Assembly (NCBI RefSeq): GCF_900114065.1
Contig: NZ_FORS01000001.1
Span: forward strand, 558,001 to 622,000
Reading direction: 5' to 3'
Origin: Stutzerimonas kunmingensis
Lineage (GTDB): Bacteria > Pseudomonadota > Gammaproteobacteria > Pseudomonadales > Pseudomonadaceae
DNA: 64,000 nt
Both the position numbers and the translations under genes were made by a program. The notes under the pieces were generated by a model, which saw only the letters and a list, made by a program, of their open reading frames with translations, had not been told where the DNA came from and searched no databases. Within the stretch, counting starts at the first letter, position 1. Every line of letters starts with the position of its first letter. Shown here piece by piece: positions 24,080 to 36,634 of the stretch.

Positions 24080-25102
24080 ATGCAACTCAAGCCGCTGTTA
24101 TCACGCCTGTTCGACCTGGCCAGCCGCCTGATTCGGCGCTATCCAGGTACGGTTGCGCTGTTCGGATTCGTTTCCGGGGTGGCGAGTTTCGTTCTGGTGG
24201 AACGCCACGCCGGCCTGGCCAAGGTGGTCGCCCTGGTGATGCTGGTGAGCTGGCTCTGGCTGGTACTGGAATCGAGCCTGCGGCGCAGCCTGCAGAGCTG
24301 GTTCGGCTGGCAGGTGCCAAGACCGCTGCTGCGCTATGCCACCCAGATGGTGCATCAGGAAAGCCTGTTCTTCATCATTCCGTTCTTTGCCATCACCACC
24401 ACCTGGAACAGTGGGCAAGCCCTGTTCACCGGCCTGCTTGGCGCCGCCGCGCTCGTTTCGCTGATCGATCCGCTGTACTACAAATGGCTGGCACCGCGGC
24501 GCTGGGTCTACCTGGGGTTTCACGCGCTGACGCTGTTCGCCGTCCTGCTGACCGCGTTGCCGATCATCCTTCATCTGTCCACCCCGCAGAGTTATCAGCT
24601 GGCGCTGGGCGTCGCAGTAGTGCTGGCCCTGCCGAGCCTCAGCGGACTGTTCCCCCGCTCGAACTGGCGCACGTGGCCCGGCATCCTGTTGCTGGCGGTG
24701 GCGCTGGGTGCCGCAGGTTGGCTGGGACGGACCTGGGTGCCCCCGGCAACCCTGTGGCTGACCGATGTCGCCGTGACCATGAGCCTCGATGATCGGCAAC
24801 GCAAACCCGGCAAGGGGCTGCGCGAAATCACCAGCGCAGAACTGCACGCAAATGGCCTCTACGCCTATACCGCCATCAACGCACCGCGCGGCCTGAAGGA
24901 GCGCATCTTCCACGAGTGGACCCACAACGGCCGGCGCGTCGACCGTATCGCCCTTGAGATCAGCGGCGGCCGCGAAGCCGGTTATCGCGCCTGGACCCAC
25001 AAGCGCAACTTCCCGAAAAAATCATCGGGCCGCTGGCGAGTACGTGTCGTTACCGAAGCAGGCCAGATGATCGGCATGCTGCGTTTCCAGGTCACCGATT
25101 AG
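24080..25102 (+). CDS. DUF5924/DUF2914 inner-membrane protein
   Basis: A 340-residue protein. The first 225 residues hold about seven hydrophobic segments, the DUF5924 part. The last 110 (from LWLTDVAVTMSLDDRQR) form a DUF2914 domain with the repeated core IFHEWTHNGRRVDRIAL and RWRVRVVTEAGQMIGMLRFQV, expected outside the membrane. The function is unknown. The gene stands 57 bases before the MgtC gene in the same direction and may be co-transcribed with it. Confidence 0.82.
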   Translation: MQLKPLLSRLFDLASRLIRRYPGTVALFGFVSGVASFVLVERHAGLAKVVALVMLVSWLWLVLESSLRRSLQSWFGWQVPRPLLRYATQMVHQESLFFIIPFFAITTTWNSGQALFTGLLGAAALVSLIDPLYYKWLAPRRWVYLGFHALTLFAVLLTALPIILHLSTPQSYQLALGVAVVLALPSLSGLFPRSNWRTWPGILLLAVALGAAGWLGRTWVPPATLWLTDVAVTMSLDDRQRKPGKGLREITSAELHANGLYAYTAINAPRGLKERIFHEWTHNGRRVDRIALEISGGREAGYRAWTHKRNFPKKSSGRWRVRVVTEAGQMIGMLRFQVTD

Positions 25103-25159
25103 CGAACCACCCGCCGCCTCGCGTATCCAAATCAGAACCAGCCTGGCTTGGAGAAGGAC

Positions 25160-25678
25160 ATGGAGTGGTGGGCGAGCATCTCCTACACCATCGCGTCGGA
25201 GTTCTCCGACATCACCGACCTGGAGGACGCGACCCGCGTCAGTAGCCGACTGCTGATCGCGTCGATTCTCGGCGGCCTGCTCGGCTATGAACGCGAGCGC
25301 CGACGCAAGGCCGCCGGCTTGCGCACCCACATGCTGGTTGCGCTTGGTGCAGCGTTGTTCGTACTGGTACCGGTGCAGGCGGGCATGAGCCTCGAGGACA
25401 TTTCCCGGGTGATTCAGGGCCTGGTTACCGGTATTGGCTTTCTCGGAGCCGGGACTATCCTCAAGGGCGACTCCGCGGAAGACGTCAAGGGCCTGACCAC
25501 CGCCGCGGGCATCTGGCTTACGGCCGCCATCGGTGTCGCCGTCGGCCTCGGGCATGAAGCAACGGCCGTAATGAGCACGCTGTTGGCGCTGGCGATCTTT
25601 GCTTTGATGCCACGGCTGGAGCGACATACTGCCCTGCGTGCCGCGCGCAAGCGTCGCCACCCGGACCAGCCGCGCTAG
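25160..25678 (+). CDS. MgtC/SapB-family membrane protein
   Basis: A 172-residue inner-membrane protein of the MgtC/SapB family. Its core [40 protein letters not shown] carries the conserved ER and RTH elements, and [17 protein letters not shown] is the second signature. These proteins act in magnesium-limited growth and modulate the F-type ATPase in some bacteria. The short form lacks the C-terminal ACT-like domain of full MgtC. ATG at 25160 with GGAGAAGG upstream. Confidence 0.9.
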   Translation: MEWWASISYTIASEFSDITDLEDATRVSSRLLIASILGGLLGYERERRRKAAGLRTHMLVALGAALFVLVPVQAGMSLEDISRVIQGLVTGIGFLGAGTILKGDSAEDVKGLTTAAGIWLTAAIGVAVGLGHEATAVMSTLLALAIFALMPRLERHTALRAARKRRHPDQPR

Positions 25679-25710
25679 CGAACGCCACTCCACTGCCCAA
25701 GGATTTCGCC

Positions 25711-27024
25711 ATGTCCAACTTCCGTATTCTTCTGACCGGCGCCGTTCTAACTGCTCTGGCAGGTTGCAGCGAAACGGCCAAGCTTCCGGTGGAATCCGGA
25801 TACGGCCCGACACCGGCGCTGCCAGAGCCGAACAAGACAGTCCTGCCCACGGTACACATCGCCCCCGCCAAAGGCTGGCCGCAAGATGGCAAACCGCAGG
25901 CGGCGGCCGGTCTGCGCGTGGCGGCGTTCGCCCGTGACCTGGACCATCCCCGCTGGCTCCATGTGCTGCCCAATGGCGATGTGCTCGTGGCGGAATCGGA
26001 CGCACCGCCGAAGCAACAGAGCCAGGGACTGCGCGGCTGGATTGCCAGCAAGATCATGGCCCGCGCTGGCTCCGGAGGCCCCAGCGCCAACCGCATCACC
26101 CTGCTGCGCGATCGTGACGGCGATGGCGTGGCGGAACAGCACACGGTGTTTCTGGAAAACCTCAACTCCCCGTTCGGTATGGCGTTGGTAGGCAACCACT
26201 TCTACGTCGCCAACACGGACGCGCTGCTGCGCTTTCTCTATACGCCCGGCACCACCCGTATCACCGCGAACGGCGAGAAGGTCGTGGACCTACCCGCTGG
26301 GCCGATCAATCACCACTGGACCAAGAACGTCATTGCCAGCCAGGACGGCAGCCGCCTCTATGTCACCAGCGGCTCCAACAGCAATGTGGCCGAGAACGGC
26401 ATGCAGGCCGAAGAGAACCGCGCAGCGATTCTCGAGGTGGATCCGCAAGCCAGGAGCATGCGTCTGTTCGCTTCAGGCCTGCGCAACCCCAATGGCCTTG
26501 CCTGGCAGCCGGACAGCGGAGCGCTATGGACCACCGTCAACGAGCGCGACGAGATCGGCAGCGACCTGGTGCCGGACTACATGACCTCGGTGCAGGGCGG
26601 CGGATTCTACGGGTGGCCCTACAGCTACTTCGGCCAGCACATCGACGAGCGCGTGCAGCCCCAACGCCCGGATCTGGTCGAGCGTGCCATCGTCCCAGAC
26701 TATGCACTGGGCGCGCATACCGCCTCGCTCGGCCTGGCCTTCTACGAAGGCACGCTGCTGCCGCAGCACTACCGCCACGGCGCGTTCGTTGGTCAGCACG
26801 GCTCCTGGAATCGCAAGCCGCGCAGTGGCTATAAGGTGGTTTTCATCCCCTTCCGCGACGGCATGCCGGCTGGGCAGGCAGAGGATGTGCTGACCGGCTT
26901 CGTCAACGAGGCAGGAGAGGCAATGGGTCGCCCGGTAGGGGTCGCCGTGGACAAGACCGGGGCCGTGCTGGTGGCCGACGATGTCGGCAACGTGGTCTGG
27001 CGCGTCACCCCTGATGACCGTTGA
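25711..27024 (+). CDS. Sorbosone-dehydrogenase-like beta-propeller lipoprotein
   Basis: A 437-residue lipoprotein with lipobox LAGC (Cys19), then a six-bladed beta-propeller of the sorbosone dehydrogenase/PQQ sugar dehydrogenase type. It contains [56 protein letters not shown] and the C-terminal [27 protein letters not shown]. It may oxidise sugars with PQQ in the periplasm, but a PQQ-binding role is only inferred. The gene precedes osmE by 82 bases. Confidence 0.88.
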   Translation: MSNFRILLTGAVLTALAGCSETAKLPVESGYGPTPALPEPNKTVLPTVHIAPAKGWPQDGKPQAAAGLRVAAFARDLDHPRWLHVLPNGDVLVAESDAPPKQQSQGLRGWIASKIMARAGSGGPSANRITLLRDRDGDGVAEQHTVFLENLNSPFGMALVGNHFYVANTDALLRFLYTPGTTRITANGEKVVDLPAGPINHHWTKNVIASQDGSRLYVTSGSNSNVAENGMQAEENRAAILEVDPQARSMRLFASGLRNPNGLAWQPDSGALWTTVNERDEIGSDLVPDYMTSVQGGGFYGWPYSYFGQHIDERVQPQRPDLVERAIVPDYALGAHTASLGLAFYEGTLLPQHYRHGAFVGQHGSWNRKPRSGYKVVFIPFRDGMPAGQAEDVLTGFVNEAGEAMGRPVGVAVDKTGAVLVADDVGNVVWRVTPDDR

Positions 27025-27106
27025 TACCGTCGCCCGCTGATCCGTTGAACCTTGCCGGACGCCGTATGGCCATAAAGGTAACGTCCATACGCAACGAGGC
27101 ACTCCC

Positions 27107-27448
27107 ATGATCAAGCGCGCCATCTACATCTTCGCCCCTGTCGTGCTGCTCGCCGGCTGTTCCGGCAATGTGCAGAACCCGGTAGACCGCATCACCTTCC
27201 GTGACGAGCCACTGGTACGCGATGTGGAGACCGGCATGTCTCAGGAGCAGGTACTGACCATCGGTGGCGAGCCCTCGAAGGCCGCAGCTCGCACTGTAGT
27301 GCCTGGCATCTGCCACGATTACATCCTCAATCGCGATGGCCATCAGCAACCTTATTACGTCAGTTTCGATGGCTCCGGCCGCGTGGACGGCCAGGGCTTC
27401 CTGACCTGCGATCAGCTTGAGGAAAACCAGCGCAAACTGCACCGCTGA
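27107..27448 (+). CDS. osmE: Osmotically inducible lipoprotein OsmE
   Basis: A 113-residue lipoprotein with lipobox LAGC (Cys18) and a SmpA/OmlA (BamE-like) domain: VDRITFRDEPLVRDVETGMSQEQVLTIGGEPS and later CHDYILNRDGHQQPYYVSFDGSGRV. The OsmE assignment rests on the GMSxxQVxxIGG core and the length. It is an outer-membrane stress protein of undefined function. It belongs to a stress-associated run with the two small genes and the ferritin-like gene. Confidence 0.88.
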   Translation: MIKRAIYIFAPVVLLAGCSGNVQNPVDRITFRDEPLVRDVETGMSQEQVLTIGGEPSKAAARTVVPGICHDYILNRDGHQQPYYVSFDGSGRVDGQGFLTCDQLEENQRKLHR

Positions 27449-27515
27449 CAGCCGGGCACAGGCGCGAGCACGCTTCGGGCCTGTGCATTCAACGCTCCCC
27501 TTGAAGGAGACCAGC

Positions 27516-27914
27516 ATGCCTCGTGGAGAAAAAACCAAGTACACCGACAAGCAGCAACGCAAGGCCGAACACATTGAGGAAGGCTACGAGAAGCGTGGCG
27601 TCCCCGAGGACGAGGCCGAAGCGCGCGCATGGGCGACGGTCAACAAGCAATCCGGCGGCGGAGAACGCAAAGGGGGCTCGGGCAGGAGCAAGGGCGAGAC
27701 CGCCAAGCGGGCTGAGCGCAAGGACTCGGCCCACCGCGCAGCCGATGCCCGCCAGGGCAAATCACCAAACAAGGGTTCGGCACGAAGCTCGAAGTCGGCC
27801 AGCACGGCGCTTGCCGACATGACCCGCGACCAGCTCATGGAAAAGGCCCGCGAGCGGGACATTCGTGGCCGTTCGAAGATGCGCAAGAACGAACTGCTAC
27901 GGGCGCTGAGCTGA
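27516..27914 (+). CDS. Highly charged protein with Rho-N-like tail (plasmid-stabilisation type)
   Basis: A 132-residue, very hydrophilic, basic protein. The N-terminus MPRGEKTKYTDKQQRKAEHI and the segment EEGYEKRGVPEDEAEARAWATVNK match proteins loosely named plasmid stabilization proteins in Pseudomonas. The middle is low-complexity (Gly, Ser, Lys). The C-terminus LADMTRDQLMEKARERDIRG, then RSKMRKNELLRAL, has the helix-turn-helix SAP/Rho-N form that binds nucleic acid. The name does not mean a plasmid origin. ATG at 27516 with AAGGAG; the longer in-frame start at 27417 overlaps osmE. Confidence 0.8.
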   Translation: MPRGEKTKYTDKQQRKAEHIEEGYEKRGVPEDEAEARAWATVNKQSGGGERKGGSGRSKGETAKRAERKDSAHRAADARQGKSPNKGSARSSKSASTALADMTRDQLMEKARERDIRGRSKMRKNELLRALS

Positions 27915-27925
27915 GGACTGAGGGC

Positions 27926-28057
27926 ATGCCGATGATTGACCAAACCGCTCCGAAAGAGGGCAATCCCAAGCGCGAGGACCCAGGCGACCCTGTGCCGATT
28001 GATGAGCCGGGTGAGCCTGAGCCGGCGCCCGCACCGCCGGACGAGCCCCACCGCTAA
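27926..28057 (+). CDS. Small acidic, proline-rich protein
   Basis: A 43-residue ORF that starts MPMIDQTAPKEGNPKREDPG and ends in a Pro/Glu/Asp-rich tail with PAPAPPDEPHR. GAGG stands upstream of the ATG. It lies 11 bases after the charged protein gene and 78 before the ferritin-like gene, in the same direction, so it is probably part of the transcript. The sequence is predicted to be disordered. Function unknown. Confidence 0.5.
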   Translation: MPMIDQTAPKEGNPKREDPGDPVPIDEPGEPEPAPAPPDEPHR

Positions 28058-28135
28058 ACTTTTCGTCAGCATCCTGTTCTCAAACTGGGAACCGTGAATC
28101 ACCGCGTCCGCGGTGAACCAGACCAGGAGATGGCG

Positions 28136-28669
28136 ATGAGCTACGTACAATTGAGCGATAAACAGAGCCTGCGCGAGCGGGCTCGTCAACATGTCGAGAA
28201 TGGAGCCGTCACCGAGAGTTACTCGGCCGATCGAGAAGTCGTGATCAATCTGCTGAACGAAGCGCTGGCGACAGAACTGGTGTGCTATCTGCGCTACAAG
28301 CGCCACTACTACATGGCCACAGGGCTGAAATCCAGCGCCGCCGCGGACGAGTTCCTCGAGCACGCTAATGAGGAGCAGGAACACGCCGATCGGCTGGCCG
28401 AGCGCATCGTCCAACTGGGTGGCGCGCCGGACTTCAACCCCGACGGCCTGACGGAGCGCGCCCACGCGCAGTACGCCGAAGGCAACGGCCTGCGCGACAT
28501 GGTTTTCGAGAACCTGGTGGCCGAACGCATCGCCATCGACAGCTACCGCGAGATCGTGCAGTACATCGGTGACAAGGATCCGACCACCCGCCGCATCTTC
28601 GAGGACATCCTCGCTCAGGAAGAAGAGCACGCCGATGATCTGGCTGGCCTGCTGGACGGCATGAACTAG
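28136..28669 (+). CDS. Bacterioferritin/ferritin-like protein
   Basis: A 177-residue four-helix-bundle ferritin-like protein. The di-iron ligand pattern shows as LNEALATELVCYLRYKRHYY (Glu, first), EFLEHANEEQEHADRL (ExxH), VAERIAIDSYREIVQY (Glu) and EEEHADDLAGLL (ExxH). It resembles bacterioferritin-related proteins that store or oxidise iron, and I recall a similar gene near osmE in P. aeruginosa. The ATG at 28136 has AGGAGA seven bases upstream. Confidence 0.9.
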   Translation: MSYVQLSDKQSLRERARQHVENGAVTESYSADREVVINLLNEALATELVCYLRYKRHYYMATGLKSSAAADEFLEHANEEQEHADRLAERIVQLGGAPDFNPDGLTERAHAQYAEGNGLRDMVFENLVAERIAIDSYREIVQYIGDKDPTTRRIFEDILAQEEEHADDLAGLLDGMN

Positions 28670-28736
28670 CCCAGGACCTGCCGGCGCCTCGCTGAAGCAG
28701 GCGGCACGCCATTCCCGTCAGCTTTTCAGCGAAACA

Positions 28737-28771
28737 TAAAAAAAGGCCACCCTAGGGTGGCCTTAAATTTT
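28737..28771 (-). terminator. Terminator at the end of the dcw-lpxC operon
   Basis: A perfect 10-bp stem AAGGCCACCC (28743-28752) with GGGTGGCCTT (28755-28764) and a two-base loop. Read on the minus strand it runs into seven T residues. It follows lpxC by 18 bases and may also stop the ferritin-like gene. Confidence 0.92.
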
Positions 28772-28788
28772 AGGAAGAGAGGTACAGC

Positions 28789-29739
<951 letters not shown>

Positions 29740-29755
29740 TCAACAATTGGCGGCG

Positions 29756-29784
29756 ATAATAGCAGAAGCCAACTTTGCTGAACA
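29756..29784 (-). promoter_or_regulatory. Candidate lpxC promoter
   Basis: TATTAT on the minus strand (29756-29761) and TGTTCA (29779-29784) are 17 bases apart in the ftsZ-lpxC gap. The -35 box is poor, so this remains tentative. Confidence 0.4.
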
Positions 29785-29815
29785 CCAATCACAACGATAC
29801 TCCTGATAAATTCAA

Positions 29816-31003
29816 TCAATCGGCCTGACGACGCAGAAACGCGGGAATGTCCAGATAATCCAGATCTTCCTGCGGATTCAGCTTGGCTGCAGTGGCAGCT
29901 GCATGCGCCTGATTACGCATCACGGTCGGACGCTCGAGGTCACGATAATTGACCGCGGCCTGCTCATGCTGACGCGGTGCCGGAGCGGCGGAAGCGGCAA
30001 CAGAGGTCTGCACGGTGTTGTCGACGACCTTGACCGGCTTTTCATTGCGCGGACCGAGCCCGGTAGCGACCACGGTGACATGCAGCTCGTCGGCCATGTC
30101 CGGATCGATCACGGCGCCAACCTTGACGGTGGCCTCATCGGACGCGAAGGCCTCGATGATTTCGCCCACGGCAGCGTACTCGCCGAGCGAAAGGTCCAGA
30201 CCAGCAGTGATGTTGACCAGAATGCCACGTGCGCCCTGCAGGTTGACGTCTTCCAGCAGCGGGTTGCGAATGGCAGCCTCGGTGGCTTCGCGAGCACGGT
30301 TCGGGCCGGTGGCGCAACCAGTGCCCATCATCGCCATACCCATCTCGCCCATAACGGTCTTGACGTCGGCGAAGTCGACGTTCATCAGGCCCGGACGCTG
30401 CATGATGTCGGAGATGCCACGGACCGCACCGGCCAGTACGTCATCAGCCTTGGCGAAAGCGGCCAGCAGGCTGGCGTCCTTGCCGAGGATGGTCAGCAAC
30501 TTCTCGTTGGGGATAGTGATCAGCGAATCGACGCAATCGGACAGCGCACGGATACCTTCGTCGGCCACCTGCATGCGACGACGACCCTCGAAGGGGAACG
30601 GACGGGTGACCACGGCGACGGTAAGGATGCCCATTTCCTTGGCTACCGAAGCGATGATCGGCGCAGCTCCGGTACCGGTGCCGCCGCCCATGCCGGTGGT
30701 GATGAACACCATGTCCGCACCTTCCAGTACTTCGGCGATGCGCTCACGATCTTCCATCGCCGCCTGGCGACCGATGTCCGGATTGGTACCGGCACCCAGA
30801 CCTTTGGTGATGGCCGAGCCGAGCTGCAACACGGTGCGTGCTTCAACTTTCTTCAGCGCCTGGGCGTCAGTGTTGGCGCAGATGAATTCGACGCCTTCGA
30901 CGTTATTGCGAACCATGTGGTTCACGGCATTGCCGCCACCGCCACCGACACCGATGACCTTGATGACTGCACTTTGCGGGGTATGATCTACGAGTTCGAA
31001 CAT
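29816..31003 (-). CDS. ftsZ: Cell-division GTPase FtsZ
   Basis: A 395-residue tubulin-like GTPase that forms the division ring at midcell. The tubulin signature GMGGGTGTGAAP (about residues 104-115) and the N-terminal GVGGGGGNAVNHM nucleotide-binding loop are present, along with the T7 catalytic NVDFADVKTVM. The C-terminal peptide LDYLDIPAFLRRQ that binds FtsA and ZipA is intact. A Gln/Ala-rich linker separates it from the core. It lies 49 bases after ftsA. Confidence 0.99.
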   Translation of the reverse strand: MFELVDHTPQSAVIKVIGVGGGGGNAVNHMVRNNVEGVEFICANTDAQALKKVEARTVLQLGSAITKGLGAGTNPDIGRQAAMEDRERIAEVLEGADMVFITTGMGGGTGTGAAPIIASVAKEMGILTVAVVTRPFPFEGRRRMQVADEGIRALSDCVDSLITIPNEKLLTILGKDASLLAAFAKADDVLAGAVRGISDIMQRPGLMNVDFADVKTVMGEMGMAMMGTGCATGPNRAREATEAAIRNPLLEDVNLQGARGILVNITAGLDLSLGEYAAVGEIIEAFASDEATVKVGAVIDPDMADELHVTVVATGLGPRNEKPVKVVDNTVQTSVAASAAPAPRQHEQAAVNYRDLERPTVMRNQAHAAATAAKLNPQEDLDYLDIPAFLRRQAD

Positions 31004-31052
31004 TTCCCTCTCTCCTTCCAGCTTTCTAGTTTTGGTTGTTACAGCGCACTGC

Positions 31053-32300
31053 TTAAAAATTGCCCTGGATCCAGCCCTTGAGTCGGTCCAGAACAGACGT
31101 CTTTGATTCGTCGGCGAAATTGCCGATGCCAGACACGGGAATGCCGTCGGCCTGCTTTTGCAGTCCGTACAGCAACAGGCCCACGCCCGTTGAATAGATG
31201 GGGTTACGTACTACGTCGCTCAGTCCCTTGACGCTGTGCGGCACGCCCAGGCGCACCGGCATGTGAAAGATTTCCTCAGCCAGGTCGACGGCTCCTTCCA
31301 TCTTCGCTGTACCGCCTGTGAGAACGATCCCGGCCGGGACCAGATCCTCGTATCCGCTACGACGCAGCTCGGCCTGGATAAGGGTGAACAGCTCGTCATA
31401 GCGCGGCTCGACCACCTCTGCCAGAGCCTGCCGCGAGAGTTCGCGCGGTGGGCGATCGCCGACGCTGGGAACCTTGATGGTCTCGCCTGCACCGGCCAGC
31501 TTGGCCAACGCGCAAGCATAACGAATCTTGATCTCTTCGGCATACTGGGTCGGCGTGCGCAATGCCATGGCGATGTCGTTGGTGACCTGATCGCCGGCGA
31601 TCGGGATGACCGCGGTATGACGAATCGCGCCTTCGGTGAAAATGCAGATGTCGGTGGTGCCGCCGCCGATGTCCACCAGGCAGACGCCCAGCTCCTTTTC
31701 ATCGTCGGTCAGTACCGCGTGTGCAGAGGCCAGTTGCTCCAGGATGATGTCATCCACTTCCAGGCCGCAGCGACGCACGCACTTCTCGACATTCTGCGCC
31801 GCATTCACCGCGCAAGTGACCACATGGACCTTGGCCTCAAGGCGCACGCCGGACATGCCCAGCGGTTCGCGCACACCTTCCTGGTTGTCGATCACGTAAT
31901 CCTGCGGCAGCGTGTGCAGCACGCGCTGGTCCGCCGGAATGGCCACAGCCTGGGCGGCGTCAAGTACCCGCTCCAGGTCCGCGGCGCTGACTTCACGGTC
32001 GCGGATCGCGACGATGCCATGGGAGTTCAGGCTGCGAATGTGGTTGCCCGCCAGGCCGACGAAGGCCGAATGGATGCGGCAGCCAGCCATCAGCTGAGCT
32101 TCTTCGATAGCGCGCTGAACCGACTGCACGGTGGATTCGATATTGACCACCACGCCCTTCTTCAACCCGCGCGAAGGATGGGTACCGATTCCCACGATTT
32201 CCAGCTCACCATCGGCAGTCACCTCACCCACCAGCGCCACCACCTTGGAGGTGCCGATGTCCAGGCCGACGATCATCTTGCCGCTTTGCACGCTCGACAT
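31053..32300 (-). CDS. ftsA: Cell-division protein FtsA
   Basis: A 415-residue actin-like ATPase that tethers FtsZ to the membrane. The phosphate-1 motif IVGLDIGTSKVVALVGE is near the N-terminus, LVDIGGGTTDICIF is phosphate 2, and the C-terminal amphipathic helix (SVLDRLKGWIQGNF) is the membrane anchor. I chose the ATG at 32300 (MSSVQSGK), nine bases after GAGGA. The ATG at 32309 is too close to that Shine-Dalgarno. Confidence 0.98.
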   Translation of the reverse strand: MSSVQSGKMIVGLDIGTSKVVALVGEVTADGELEIVGIGTHPSRGLKKGVVVNIESTVQSVQRAIEEAQLMAGCRIHSAFVGLAGNHIRSLNSHGIVAIRDREVSAADLERVLDAAQAVAIPADQRVLHTLPQDYVIDNQEGVREPLGMSGVRLEAKVHVVTCAVNAAQNVEKCVRRCGLEVDDIILEQLASAHAVLTDDEKELGVCLVDIGGGTTDICIFTEGAIRHTAVIPIAGDQVTNDIAMALRTPTQYAEEIKIRYACALAKLAGAGETIKVPSVGDRPPRELSRQALAEVVEPRYDELFTLIQAELRRSGYEDLVPAGIVLTGGTAKMEGAVDLAEEIFHMPVRLGVPHSVKGLSDVVRNPIYSTGVGLLLYGLQKQADGIPVSGIGNFADESKTSVLDRLKGWIQGNF

Positions 32301-32312
32301 GTGTTTCATTCC

Positions 32313-33170
32313 TCAATTCTTCGCAGCGACGGTCGTATCCGTCACAGTCGGGACCGGCTCATGCCAGGCGACGGCCAGGCCGTTCGCATAGCGCAGATCG
32401 ATCCGTGCGATCTTCTCGCTTTCCTGCTCCAGCGCCTTTTGATAGATGGCGGTGAAGCGACGCATTTTTTCTACAACCTGGTCCCGCCCCAGCAGCAACT
32501 CGACGCCCTGGTTGGTGGTCAGGAACCAGCTTCCACGCTCGCGCAGCTCCAGACGGGAAATGGAGAATCCCAGCGGGCGCAGCATCTGGCTGAGCATCTG
32601 GTATTGCTGCATGACACGCTGTTGGGCCCGCTTCGGACCATATAAATGTGGCAAGTGTTCATATCGGGTCAGGTCATCCGGCGAGAAAGCCTGCCCTTTA
32701 TTGTTAAGCAATGCTTCGCCCCCCCAGCGGGCAATCGGCAATTGCTCATCCAGCCGCACCATCACCTGGTCCGGCCAGACGCGGCGAACTTCGACATGGG
32801 CGATCCACGGCATCTGTTCCAGTTGGTGGCGCATGCCGTTCAGATCAACCTTGAAGAAGCTCTGCTCGACGAAAGGCGCTATGCGCTGCTGGACCGCCTC
32901 GCGACTCACATAGCCCAATTCGCCCTGCACACTGACCTTGGCGATCGGCCGATCGGCATAGGGCAGCAGCCGCTCGCCCAGCTCGTAAAGCCCGACCGCC
33001 AACCCGACCAGTAGCACCGGCCAGACGAAACGCTTCAGCCCGGCGAGGCTCGGCTTCGGCAGGCGCTGCGACAGCGGCTGCGGTTGCACCAGGCGGCTCG
33101 CACCCCGTTGCGCGGGCTTGCGCGAGGCGCGGCCGCTTCCGGGTTGCGAATGGCGCAGCGTGGCGATCAT
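32313..33170 (-). CDS. ftsQ: Cell-division protein FtsQ
   Basis: A 285-residue bitopic membrane protein linking early and late divisome parts. A cytosolic Arg/Pro-rich N-tail of about 45 residues precedes one TM segment ([22 protein letters not shown]). A POTRA domain follows ([22 protein letters not shown]), then the FtsQ beta domain. The start at 33170 sits two bases after the ddlB stop, so translation is coupled. Confidence 0.97.
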   Translation of the reverse strand: MIATLRHSQPGSGRASRKPAQRGASRLVQPQPLSQRLPKPSLAGLKRFVWPVLLVGLAVGLYELGERLLPYADRPIAKVSVQGELGYVSREAVQQRIAPFVEQSFFKVDLNGMRHQLEQMPWIAHVEVRRVWPDQVMVRLDEQLPIARWGGEALLNNKGQAFSPDDLTRYEHLPHLYGPKRAQQRVMQQYQMLSQMLRPLGFSISRLELRERGSWFLTTNQGVELLLGRDQVVEKMRRFTAIYQKALEQESEKIARIDLRYANGLAVAWHEPVPTVTDTTVAAKN

Positions 33171-33172
33171 GG

Positions 33173-35563
<2,391 letters not shown>

Positions 35564-35571
<8 letters not shown>

Positions 35572-36634
35572 GGGCCACCTCCAGACAGATATCGACCACG
35601 CTGCGGGTGGCGTCGGGCCGGGCCAGACGGCGCGCGACGGCGCCCATGGCCTTGAGTTTTTCCGGCTGCATCATTACCTCGGTCAGCTGAGCGGCAAGCA
35701 CGGCCGCATCAGTCTTGGCTTGCGGCAGAAGGACGGCAGCGCCCTCCTTCGCCAGATATTCGGCATTGCGTGTCTGGTGGTCGTCGATCGCATGGGGCAG
35801 CGGCACCAGAAAGGATGGCAACCCAGCGGCGGCAAGCTCGCAAACGGTGAGCGCTCCGGCACGACAGATGACCAGATCGGCCCAGGCGTAGGCCCGCGCC
35901 ATGTCCTTGATGAAGGGCGCGACTTCCGCCTCGACGCCGACCTCGGCATAACGCTGCGTGGTGATATCGGCGTGCTGCTTGCCGGCCTGATGAAACACCT
36001 GCGGCCGCACTTCCGCCGGTACCTGGGCGAGCGCGGCGGGCAGCAGTTTGTTCAGCGGTTCGGCACCGAGACTGCCGCCCAGTACCAGAAGGCGCGGGCG
36101 ACGATGCGCAAGGGCATCGCGGGGCGTCTCGAGGAACAGCTCCTCACGCACCGGATTGCCGGTGGTGCGACGCTTGACGCTGGCCTTGAAGGTTTCCGGG
36201 AAGGCTTCGCAGACGCGGCTGGAAAGCGGCGCGAGGCTACGATTGGCGGTCCCAGCGACGGCGTTCTGTTCGTGAATCACCAGAGGTACCCCGGCCAGCT
36301 TGGCAGCCAGTCCGCCCGGACCGGTAACGTAGCCGCCCATCCCCAGCACGCAGACCGGTTGCAGCTCGCGCACGATGCGACGCGCCTGGAACAGCGAGCG
36401 AATCAACTGCAGCGGTGCCTTGATCAGCGAAACGATGCCCTTGCCGCGCAATCCGCTGACCTGGATCAGATGCAGCGGCAGGCCAGCGGCGGGTACCAGT
36501 TCGTTCTCGATGCCGCGCGGCGTGCCGAGCCAGTGCACGGAGTAGCCGCGGGCCTGGAACTCACGAGCACAGGCGAGCGCCGGAAAAACGTGGCCACCGG
36601 TGCCGCCGGCCATGATCAGTACATTAGCGGCCAT
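35564..36634 (-). CDS. murG: UDP-GlcNAc:lipid I N-acetylglucosaminyltransferase
   Basis: A 356-residue GT-B transferase that makes lipid II at the cytosolic face of the inner membrane. The N-terminal [19 protein letters not shown] loop and [18 protein letters not shown] bind lipid [14 protein letters not shown] and [19 protein letters not shown] bind UDP-GlcNAc. The start overlaps the ftsW end by 11 bases. Confidence 0.98.

Noticed and set aside
27516-27914. Plasmid or integrated element suggested by the name plasmid stabilisation protein.
   Set aside because: The name is a database habit; the surrounding genes are core chromosomal genes and no integrase or attachment site is seen.
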